Below, piece after piece: positions 47,463 to 54,237 of a DNA stretch of 58,119 nt. The DNA comes from Microbulbifer hainanensis (GTDB lineage Bacteria; Pseudomonadota; Gammaproteobacteria; Pseudomonadales; Cellvibrionaceae). Position 1 is the stretch's first letter; the number at the start of each line of letters is the position of its first letter. Made by a program: the position numbers and the translations under genes. The DNA is taken from positions 1-58,119 of the forward strand of contig NZ_JACZCR010000007.1 of NCBI RefSeq assembly GCF_014904735.1, read 5' to 3'. The notes below the pieces were generated by a model. The model was not told the origin of the DNA, did no database searches, and was given only the letters and a program-made list of their open reading frames with translations.

Positions 47463-47873
47463 TCAGCCTTCTTTTTTCGTCACATAAAGCACCAGGCTGT
47501 GGCCGGTCAGCTCGTAACCGTGCTCTTCGGCAATCTGCTGCTGCAACTTCTCGATCTCATCATTGTGAAACTCGATCACCTTACCGGTATCAGTGCAGAC
47601 CATATGGTCGTGGTGATCGCCGCGATCCAGCTCGAATACCGAGTGGCCGCCATCGAAGTTGTGGCGAATGACCAGGCCGGCACTCTCGAACTGGGTCAGC
47701 ACCCGGTACACCGTTGCCAGGCCGACATCTTCACCCGCATCCAGCAGCATCTTGTAGACATCTTCGGCGCTCAGATGTTGTTCACTGGCGTTTTCCAGCA
47801 GTTGCAGGATCTTTACCCGCGGCAATGTGACTTTAAGGCCGGCTTTGCGCAGTTCCTGATTTTCGTTAGGCAT
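47463..47873 (-). CDS. fur: Ferric uptake regulator Fur
   Basis: A 136-residue iron-responsive repressor. Winged HTH at about residues 10-80 (LKVTLPRVKILQLLENASEQHLSAEDVYKMLLDAGEDVGLATVYRVL). The metal-binding dimerisation domain has HHDHMVCTDTGKVIEF near residue 87. As in Pseudomonas Fur, the second Cys of the enterobacterial CxxC pair is Thr, so the structural zinc site of E. coli Fur is not conserved. It represses iron-uptake genes when Fe2+ is bound. It is divergent from bamE across a 355-base gap, a pairing conserved in many gammaproteobacteria. Confidence 0.97.
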   Translation of the reverse strand: MPNENQELRKAGLKVTLPRVKILQLLENASEQHLSAEDVYKMLLDAGEDVGLATVYRVLTQFESAGLVIRHNFDGGHSVFELDRGDHHDHMVCTDTGKVIEFHNDEIEKLQQQIAEEHGYELTGHSLVLYVTKKEG

Positions 47874-48228
47874 GAATAAGTTTTTCCCGGCAGGATTTTC
47901 TAGAGTTCTTCGTTATCTTTACTGTTCGCGCAACGCACCGCTGCCATCCGCTTCGCAGATCGCGGCCGCGCCCGACACGCTCAAAAGGTGTCTGTCAGCG
48001 CGCAAACACTTCGGGTATTATCCCACGTTCAGCGGAGTCAGCGGAACCCCAGGCCCTCGCGGGTCATTCAGCGGCAGTTCCGAGCGGTCGGACAGCTGCC
48101 GGGGAACTTTCCCAGCCGCCAGGCGCCTATTCTGTTTAACCGTAAACATCCGGCGCGCGGCCCACCGTGTACCAGCCCAGATTCGGGCGAGAACCCCGCT
48201 GACTAAGAAGCCAAAAATGGAGCAATGA
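47874..48228. promoter_or_regulatory. Divergent fur/bamE control region
   Basis: 355 bases holding the promoters for both genes. A plus-strand frame spanning it (47872-48228) has no recognisable protein. No full Fur box was found by eye. AGCGGAGTCAGCGGA is a partial repeat at 48029-48043. Confidence 0.45.
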
Positions 48229-48576
48229 ATGCCGTCTTCCCTGAAAATCCTCGCCATCGCTGGCCTCTGCGCCCTGCTCGGCGCCTGCAGCCTGTTCAAG
48301 TTTCCGGGCGTACACCGCATCCCGGTGCAGCAGGGCAATATTGTCACCCAGGAGATGGTCGACCAGCTGAAACCCGGCATGACCCGCCGCCAGGTACGCT
48401 TTGTAATGGGCACCTCACTGGTCGAGGACACCTTTAATCCCAATCGCTGGGATTACATCAATCGACTGCGCGACCCCAAAGGCAAGGTGACCGAAAAGCG
48501 CTTCACGGTCTACTTCAATGGCGACATTCTGATCGCCACCAGCGGTGACTGGCAGCCAGCCGGCTGGCCCCAGTAA
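48229..48576 (+). CDS. bamE: Outer membrane assembly lipoprotein BamE (OmlA)
   Basis: A 115-residue lipoprotein of the BAM outer-membrane protein assembly complex. Lipobox LGAC (Cys about residue 20). The SmpA/OmlA fold follows: VHRIPVQQGNIVTQEMVDQLKPGMTRRQVRFVMGTSLVEDTF, the conserved PGMT-x-x-QVR-FVMGTP-like motif, then WDYINRLRDPKGKVTEKRFTVYFNGD. TGGAG precedes the ATG. Sits divergent from fur and convergent on rnfH, the usual context. Confidence 0.95.
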   Translation: MPSSLKILAIAGLCALLGACSLFKFPGVHRIPVQQGNIVTQEMVDQLKPGMTRRQVRFVMGTSLVEDTFNPNRWDYINRLRDPKGKVTEKRFTVYFNGDILIATSGDWQPAGWPQ

Positions 48577-48584
48577 CTTCCAAT

Positions 48585-48606
48585 CCGGCCCTCTGGGGCC
48601 GGTTTA
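48585..48606. terminator. Terminator between bamE and rnfH
   Basis: CCGGCCC (48585-48591), TCTG loop, GGGCCGG (48596-48602), then TTTA. Between convergent bamE and rnfH. Confidence 0.7.
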
Positions 48607-48939
48607 TTGTTGCTGTTGCTGCGCCTGACGCTTGGCCTTTTCCGCGCGCTGTTTTCGCGCCTCTTTGGGATCGGCGATCAGCGGGCGGTAGACTTCGACC
48701 CGATCACCGGGCTGCAGCACATACTGATCCGCCGGCGCCAGCCCCTTGGTGCCGAGGGCCTGGCCGAAGATACCCAGCCTGGCACCGGCAGGATCCACTT
48801 CCGGATACTCCTCCGGAATTCCCGAGCGCACCAGTGCCTCCAGCGCCGTGGTGCCCGGCTTCACCAACAGGCGAATCAACCGCTGCTCGTGCGGTAGCGC
48901 ATAGACCACTTCCACTGCGATCGTCTTGATGTCCGTCAT
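48604..48939 (-). CDS. rnfH: RnfH family ubiquitin-like protein
   Basis: A 111-residue protein with the RnfH/YfjF pattern: IAVEVVYALPHEQRLIRLLVKPGTTALEALVRSGI near the start and VLQPGDRVEVYRPLIADPKEARKQRAEKAK near the end, followed by an unusual Gln tail (QAQQQQQ). The ATG at 48939 overlaps the stop of ratA by four bases, so the frame's N-terminal extension (12 residues) is rejected. The role is not known; ratA-rnfH pairing with smpB is widely conserved. Confidence 0.93.
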   Translation of the reverse strand: MTDIKTIAVEVVYALPHEQRLIRLLVKPGTTALEALVRSGIPEEYPEVDPAGARLGIFGQALGTKGLAPADQYVLQPGDRVEVYRPLIADPKEARKQRAEKAKRQAQQQQQ

Positions 48940-49376
48940 TGCTTGCTTCCGTATATTTCTTCGGCGCGCGCGCACATAGCGCCGACCATCTGGTTAGCCA
49001 AGTCGCTGAACAGCTTGCCCGCAGCTGCCGCCACCAATCGGTTCTTCAGGCTGAATGCCAGGGAAAAACTCACTTTGCACGCGTCTGGGGCCAGTGGGGT
49101 AAATTGCCACAGCCCGGTAAATTGTTCGAAGGGGCCGTCCACCAGCGTCAGGGTCATGCGCTGCGGAGGCTCCAGTTCGTTGCGGGTGACAAAACTCTGG
49201 CGAATACCAGCGCGGGACAATTCGAGGCGGGCCTCAAGAGTCTGCGCATCGCTGTACAAAATTTCTGCACCGCGACAACCGGGTAAAAACTGCGGATAAC
49301 TGGCCACATCATTGACCAGGTCGAACATCTGTTCCGCGCTGAACATCACCAGCGCACTACGCTCTATTTCAGTCAT
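48936..49376 (-). CDS. ratA: RatA-type START-domain protein (ribosome association toxin family)
   Basis: A 146-residue coenzyme Q-binding/START-like protein: EIERSALVMFSAEQMFDLVNDVASYPQFLPGCRGAEIL at the N-terminus and FSLAFSLKNRLVAAAAGKLFSDLANQMVGAMCARAEEIYG at the C-terminus are the family pattern. E. coli RatA inhibits 70S assembly; close relatives are the COQ10-like ubiquinone-binding proteins, so either role is possible. It overlaps rnfH by four bases. In most gammaproteobacteria it is directly divergent from smpB; here a transporter gene lies between. Confidence 0.93.
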   Translation of the reverse strand: MTEIERSALVMFSAEQMFDLVNDVASYPQFLPGCRGAEILYSDAQTLEARLELSRAGIRQSFVTRNELEPPQRMTLTLVDGPFEQFTGLWQFTPLAPDACKVSFSLAFSLKNRLVAAAAGKLFSDLANQMVGAMCARAEEIYGSKQ

Positions 49377-49573
49377 TGTTCCTGCTTATTCCAATACTGC
49401 CGGCAATTTTGCCTTTATTGCCGGGCGAGCGGGCGATTTTGCCCGACGACGCTACTCAAGCACCGCAATTCCTGCAACAATCGCATTTTTTAGCCGGCGC
49501 CCCCGGACTGCAAGGGTCCGCCAGAGGCTCCCGGTTACTCACTCGACAAGAATAACAGGCAAGCGAGAATACT

Positions 49574-51001
49574 ATGGCCGCAGCGAGAGAACATTTTGGA
49601 TCACGCCTCGGGTTTATCCTGGCAGCAGCGGGATCCGCCGTCGGCATCGGAAACCTGGTTTCATTTCCGGTGGCCGCCACCAAGAGCGGCGGCGGCGCCT
49701 TCCTGGTGGTATATGCCATATTCGTGTTCTTTGTCTGCCTGCCGGTGATGATGGCGGAGCTCGCTCTCGGCCGCAAATCCGACAAGGACCCGGTGGGTGC
49801 CTACCGCCAGATGTCTGGCAACTCCCGGATGTGGCATATCCCCGGCTGGCTCGCGCTGATTACCCCTTTCATGATTGCGGTCTTCTACCTCGTGGTCACC
49901 GTCTGGGTACTGGGCTACCTGGTAGAAATCGTCATGGGTAATCTGGATCAACTGACCACAGAGGGTTATTTCACCCAGTTCATCAACTCACCACTGGTGT
50001 TTGTTTTCCTTGTGATCCTGATGTTGATGATCAACGGCATCCTCGCCCTCGGCGTAAAGGACGGCATCGAGCGCGCAGCGAAAACCCTGATGCCGATGCT
50101 ATTCGTGATGCTGGTGCTGCTGGTGATCTTCGTACTCACCCGCGAAAACGCAGTGCTCGGGGTCAAGTATTACCTGATCCCGGATTTCGGCAAGATCGAC
50201 GCCTCGGTGGTCAGCAAGGCCATGGCCCAGGCCTTTTTCTCACTATCATTGGGCATGGGGATCATGATCACCTATGGCTCCTACATGAAGAAACACGACT
50301 CGATCCCCGGCTCCGCCCGGGCGGTCGCGGTGACTGACACATTGGTAGCATTTATCGCCGGCCTGCTGATTCTGCCGAGCATTTTTCACTTTAACCCACA
50401 GATCGACCCGGCCGATCTGAGCGACTCCTCCGCCGGCATGATCTTCCTGTTCCTGCCGAAGATCTTCCTCGCGCTGCAGGACAGCGTCGGCTACTTCGGG
50501 GCCAGCGCCTTCGCCGCCGTGTTCTTCTTCCTGGTACTGGTAGCCGCACTGACCTCCCTGGTTTCCATCATCGAGGTGCCGCTGGCTACCCTGCGCGACG
50601 AGCGTGGCATGGAGCGCAAGAAGGCCATTTACACCGTGGGCGCGGTACAATTTGTGCTGGCCATCGGCTGTGCGGTTTCCTTTGGCATGGTGGACTGGTT
50701 CACCAACCTTACCCACATTGCCGGGCAGGGAAAATCCTTCTTCGACCTGATCGAGCTGGTGTTCTACGATACTATTTTGCCGCTGAACGGCCTGCTGATC
50801 TGCCTGTTCGTGATCTACAAGTGGAAGCGCGTGAACCTCGATCGGGAACTGCAGGATGGCGACCCCACGTTCGCCGGCTCCTTCTCACAGAAATATGTCA
50901 ACTTCTCCCTGGGCACCTTTATTCCGTTGATCCTGTTCCTGGTCTTCGTCAATACGGTTGCCCTGAAGTTCTTCGGCATCAACCTGCTAGATTTAATTTA
51001 A
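49574..51001 (+). CDS. Sodium-dependent transporter (NSS/SNF family)
   Basis: A 475-residue neurotransmitter:sodium symporter-type protein with 11-12 hydrophobic segments. The first helix LGFILAAAGSAVGIGNLVSFP is the sodium-binding signature of the family, and FFSLSLGMGIMITYGSYM near residue 220 is the helix-6 unwound segment typical of prokaryotic (MhsT/LeuT) members. The transported amino acid cannot be read. The ATG follows AAGCGAGAAT. It ends nine bases before smpB, probably co-transcribed with it. Confidence 0.9.
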   Translation: MAAAREHFGSRLGFILAAAGSAVGIGNLVSFPVAATKSGGGAFLVVYAIFVFFVCLPVMMAELALGRKSDKDPVGAYRQMSGNSRMWHIPGWLALITPFMIAVFYLVVTVWVLGYLVEIVMGNLDQLTTEGYFTQFINSPLVFVFLVILMLMINGILALGVKDGIERAAKTLMPMLFVMLVLLVIFVLTRENAVLGVKYYLIPDFGKIDASVVSKAMAQAFFSLSLGMGIMITYGSYMKKHDSIPGSARAVAVTDTLVAFIAGLLILPSIFHFNPQIDPADLSDSSAGMIFLFLPKIFLALQDSVGYFGASAFAAVFFFLVLVAALTSLVSIIEVPLATLRDERGMERKKAIYTVGAVQFVLAIGCAVSFGMVDWFTNLTHIAGQGKSFFDLIELVFYDTILPLNGLLICLFVIYKWKRVNLDRELQDGDPTFAGSFSQKYVNFSLGTFIPLILFLVFVNTVALKFFGINLLDLI

Positions 51002-51010
51002 GTTGTATTC

Positions 51011-51490
51011 ATGGCCAAAAAGAAAAAGGCACCGACTTCCAACACCATCGCCCTCAACAAGAAGGCGCGTCACGACTACTTCATCGAGGAGAAGTTCGAG
51101 GCGGGCCTGGAGCTGCAGGGCTGGGAAGTAAAGAGCTGTCGCGAGGGCAAGGCACAGCTCACCGACAGCTACGTGATCTTTAAAAATGGTGAGGCCTGGC
51201 TGCTGGGTGCGCGCATCCAGCCGCTGCCGAGCGCCTCGACCCACTTCGTCACCGAACCAGATCGCACTCGCCGGCTGCTGCTCAACAAGCGCGAGCTGTC
51301 CAAACTGATCGCGGCGGTGGAACAAAAGGGCCACACCGTGGTGGCCACCGCGCTTTACTGGAAAAAACACCTGATCAAGTGTGAGATTGCCCTGGCGAAG
51401 GGCAAGGCCATGCACGACAAGCGCGATACGGAAAAGTCGCGCGACTGGAACCGCGAGAAACAGCGCCTGATGCGCACTGAGAACCGCTGA
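51011..51490 (+). CDS. smpB: SsrA-binding protein SmpB
   Basis: A 159-residue tmRNA-binding protein: [58 protein letters not shown] is the conserved beta-barrel, and the C-terminal basic tail [21 protein letters not shown] is the decoding helix that mimics the anticodon arm. It delivers tmRNA to stalled ribosomes for trans-translation. ssrA itself is at 53037, separated by a second transporter gene. Confidence 0.98.
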   Translation: MAKKKKAPTSNTIALNKKARHDYFIEEKFEAGLELQGWEVKSCREGKAQLTDSYVIFKNGEAWLLGARIQPLPSASTHFVTEPDRTRRLLLNKRELSKLIAAVEQKGHTVVATALYWKKHLIKCEIALAKGKAMHDKRDTEKSRDWNREKQRLMRTENR

Positions 51491-51573
51491 TTCCACCGGC
51501 TCCGCCGGAAATACCCGGATACCGCGCGGTTCCGGGAACGCAATAACAGAGAAGAATAACGAAGAGAGTGACT

Positions 51574-52938
51574 ATGAGTGCACCGCGAGGACAATTCAGC
51601 TCCAACATCGGCTTCCTGATGGCCGCGGCGGGATCCGCCGTTGGCCTCGGCAATATCTGGGGCTTTCCCACCAAGGCCGCCGGCAACGGCGGCGCCGCCT
51701 TTGTGGTGGTCTACCTGATCCTGGCCTTCCTGCTCGCCTACCCGGCCCTGATGGCCGAACTGACCATTGGCCGCCATGCGCGCCGCAATATGGTGCAGGC
51801 CCTGCGCGGCATTGCCACCGGGCCCATAAGCCGTTTTGTCGGCACCGTTGCCGGCCTCGGAGGCATCCTCGTCGCCTCGCTGATCCTCAGTTTTTACGCC
51901 ATCGTCGCCGGCTGGATGGTTGCCTACCTGGTAGAGCCATTTGCCTCGCTGGTCGGCGCCAGCCATATCACGGACTGGCTCACCGGCGACAGCCCCGCTC
52001 GCAACCTGACCTTCACCGCCATCTTCAGCGGTTTCACCATGCTGATCATTGCCAGCGGCGTGGAAAAAGGTATCGAGCGCTGGTCTACGGTGCTGATGCC
52101 CGCACTGATCATCCTGCTCCTGCTCCTGATCGCGTACGTACTGACCCAGGACGGCGCCATGAAGGGGCTCGAGGTCTACCTGATGCCGGACTTCAGCCAG
52201 TTCACCCCGGAACTGATGATCTCCGCCATGGGGCAGGCATTCTTCTCCCTGTCCCTGGGGGTTGGCACCATGCTGATCTACGGCTCCTACCTCAGCCAGC
52301 AGGAGAGCCTCCCGCGCCTTGGCGCCATGGTGACACTGATCGACGTGGGCATCGCCTTCACCGCCGGGCTGCTGATCCTGCCCGCCATGTATGTCGCGCA
52401 GGAAGCCGGCACACAGATCTTCTCTGCCAGCGGGGAACTGATCGCAGGCCCGGGCCTGATCCTGCAGGTTCTGCCAGCGCTGTTTGACAGCATGGGCACT
52501 GCCGGCATGTTTGTGGCCATCGCCTTCTTCGCACTGATGGTTATCGCTTCCCTGACTTCCTCCATCTCCATGCTGGAAGTGCCGGTGGCCTTTTCGATCG
52601 AAAACCTGGGTATGAAGCGCAAACCGGCCACATTACTGATGGGGCTCATCATCTTTGCGCTCAGCAACATGATCATCTTCAACGTTTACAACTCCGACGA
52701 TCCCCTGACGATGATTGCCCGCGTCAGCACGGAGTACGGCCAGCCACTGCTGGGCGTGGTTCTGTGCGTGTTCGCCGGCTGGATCTGGCGCCGCGACCAG
52801 TTGCTGACAGAGCTGCAGAAGGGACACGAGGATATCGAGCGGACCCTGTTCTGGAAGATCTGGCCCTGGTATGTGCGAATCGTCTGCCCCCTGCTGATCC
52901 TGGCCGCCTTTGCCGTCTCCCAGGGGCTGGTCGGCTAG
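51574..52938 (+). CDS. Sodium-dependent transporter (NSS/SNF family), second copy
   Basis: A 454-residue NSS-type symporter; ATG at 51574 preferred over the GTG at 51568. Helix 1 reads IGFLMAAAGSAVGLGNIWGFPTKAA, helix 6 FFSLSLGVGTMLIYGSY; both align with the copy at 49574 but overall the two proteins are clearly diverged. About 11 hydrophobic segments. The Gly-Phe-Pro after GNIW is unusual; the family norm is GNIWRFPY, where Arg forms the external gate. The gate Arg is replaced by Gly here and by Ser in the other copy, so substrate gating may differ. Inner membrane; substrate unknown. Confidence 0.9.
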   Translation: MSAPRGQFSSNIGFLMAAAGSAVGLGNIWGFPTKAAGNGGAAFVVVYLILAFLLAYPALMAELTIGRHARRNMVQALRGIATGPISRFVGTVAGLGGILVASLILSFYAIVAGWMVAYLVEPFASLVGASHITDWLTGDSPARNLTFTAIFSGFTMLIIASGVEKGIERWSTVLMPALIILLLLLIAYVLTQDGAMKGLEVYLMPDFSQFTPELMISAMGQAFFSLSLGVGTMLIYGSYLSQQESLPRLGAMVTLIDVGIAFTAGLLILPAMYVAQEAGTQIFSASGELIAGPGLILQVLPALFDSMGTAGMFVAIAFFALMVIASLTSSISMLEVPVAFSIENLGMKRKPATLLMGLIIFALSNMIIFNVYNSDDPLTMIARVSTEYGQPLLGVVLCVFAGWIWRRDQLLTELQKGHEDIERTLFWKIWPWYVRIVCPLLILAAFAVSQGLVG

Positions 52939-52983
52939 CACAGCAATAATGACCAGACAGCCGCAGACAGCCATACACAGGTA

Positions 52984-53010
52984 TTGTTTGCGGCCGTTTT
53001 CGGGTATAAT
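52984..53010 (+). promoter_or_regulatory. ssrA promoter
   Basis: A consensus TATAAT at 53005-53010 lies 27 bases before the mature tmRNA 5' end. A weaker -35-like TTGTTT is at 52984-52989. The transcript would start near 53017 and be trimmed to 53037 by RNase P. Confidence 0.7.
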
Positions 53011-53036
53011 TACCTGACACAAGTGAGTTTCTTTCC

Positions 53037-53425
53037 GGGGATGACTTGGATTCGACGCCGGTGACGAAACCATGGGTGCATGCCGTGAGGGTAGCGAATC
53101 ACGTAAATCCAAAGCTGCATTTTATTAGTTGCCAACGACGACAACTACGGTGCCCAACTGGCTGCGTAAGCAGTCCGCGAAGCACTAACTAAGGGTTCGC
53201 CCTTAGCGGCCTTCAGTAAGGTTCCAGTACCGCGCTGCAGGCTGTCATACAGAACTGGATCGTCCTGAAGCGTGCCTGACGTGGATGGCCTAAAACTTAT
53301 TCAGGCTCGCTCTTAACGTCCTGCCCGCTGGGCTGTATAGAGTTAAATCAATAGGCGGAACTAAGCATGTAGAGCCTCTGGCAGAGTGCTGACGGACGCG
53401 GGTTCGACTCCCGCCATCTCCACCA
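53037..53425 (+). ncRNA. ssrA: Transfer-messenger RNA (tmRNA)
   Basis: Starts GGGGATGACTTGGATTCGACG, the tmRNA 5' hallmark, and ends with the tRNA-Ala-like 3' half GGTTCGACTCCCGCCATCTCCACCA with encoded CCA. The resume codon is GCC at 53131, and the open frame to the TAA at 53167-53169 encodes the tag ANDDNYGAQLAA, ending in the LAA degradation signal. tmRNA rescues stalled ribosomes with SmpB (51011). Length about 389 bases is normal. Confidence 0.98.
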
Positions 53426-53470
53426 AATTAAAAAGGCCCGTTACCGCAAGGTAACGGGCCTTTTTAATTT
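53426..53470 (+). terminator. Rho-independent terminator of ssrA
   Basis: A perfect 20-base-pair stem: the left arm ends GGCCCGTTACC (to 53445), loop GCAA, and the right arm GGTAACGGGCC starts at 53450 and runs into TTTTTAATTT. Very strong. Confidence 0.95.
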
Positions 53471-53759
53471 GGCGAGCTATCGGCAGTGGAACGCAACAGC
53501 GCCGGGTTCGATCAACGCGCGCAGCGCGCTAAGACAGCCACCGCCTGCCCCGCAGGGGTGAGGAGCGCAGCGACGAATCACTCCCGCCATACGGACTTCC
53601 AGAATCCGAAATTCTCATTATTCCCACTATTTGTACAACATCAATTTCCCCGCATCGCCCCCCAAGGATCAAGCCCTAATGCTGGCCGCTAAATTAACTT
53701 TTCGTTAGACTGCTGACGATTTAAGACGACTTTAGGGCTTTAAGCTGGATGCAATTGCC
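53471..53759. other. Island-edge region with ssrA 3'-end fragments
   Basis: 289 bases between the ssrA terminator and the HTH gene. Two short pieces resemble the ssrA 3' end in order: CGGGTTCGA at 53503-53511 and ACTCCCGCCAT at 53580-53590 (11 exact bases). They are separated by about 68 bases containing short palindromes (GCGCGCAGCGCGC; CCTGCCCCGCAGG). This looks like a disrupted copy of the integration site. No integrase is in the window. A frame at 53486-53692 has no recognisable protein. Confidence 0.5.
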
Positions 53760-53966
53760 ATGACTGCTGAACCGTGGGTTACTGCCGAACAAGTCGCCCA
53801 ACATCTGGGCGTAGCGAAAGACACCATTTACCGCTGGCGCGAACGCAAGGGGTTGCCCGCGCACAAAATCGGCCGACTGTGGAAATTCCAGCTGTCAGAA
53901 GTGGACGAATGGGTTCGCGAAGGCGGCGCCGATGACCAACCGGAAAACGGTCCCAAAACCCAATAA
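53760..53966 (+). CDS. Small helix-turn-helix (excisionase/MerR-like) DNA-binding protein
   Basis: A 68-residue protein consisting of a single HTH_17-type domain: WVTAEQVAQHLGVAKDTIYRWRERKGLPAHKIGRLWKFQLSEVDEWV. The family includes excisionases and small regulators. It lies between ssrA and the hsd operon on the same strand; in many genomes such a gene leads type I restriction loci. Either regulation of hsdMSR or an excision role is possible; nothing in the sequence decides. Confidence 0.8.
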   Translation: MTAEPWVTAEQVAQHLGVAKDTIYRWRERKGLPAHKIGRLWKFQLSEVDEWVREGGADDQPENGPKTQ

Positions 53967-54237
53967 TGTACCGCCAGCCGAGCCAAGCGCTATCGCTCTC
54001 TTCATGGCGATAGAAAATGGTCGATACGCCGGTAACGGCCCAATGAATCAAAGGTTTCTATCGCCCATTGCATATCAAGCTTGGGTCATAGAACCAGACA
54101 TCAATACCAACGCGACTCTGGTGCTAAACCGAGCCTATCCGCCGAGATGATGCAAGCAACTTTCCAAGCGCCGCGTTAGGCCTTTTAGCCAAAACGCGCC
54201 CCCTGAAGCTACCGAAGCCTAAGAGAAAATACAGAAC
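53967..54237. other. Gap between HTH gene and hsdM
   Basis: 271 bases. A hairpin is possible between GCGATAGAAA (54007-54016) and TTTCTATCGC (54055-54064), with a 38-base loop. A frame at 53932-54150 shows no family. The hsdM promoter should lie here. Confidence 0.4.

Noticed and set aside
47872..48228. 118-residue plus frame in the fur/bamE gap
   Set aside because: Covers the expected divergent promoter region and shows no protein features.
53503..53590. Possible tRNA gene (CGGGTTCGA... pattern)
   Set aside because: No acceptor stem or anticodon arm can be formed; better explained as ssrA 3'-end fragments.
53486..53692. 68-residue frame after ssrA
   Set aside because: Composition unlike protein; region contains att-like remnants.
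53932..54150. 72-residue frame before hsdM
   Set aside because: Overlaps the HTH gene end; no family pattern.
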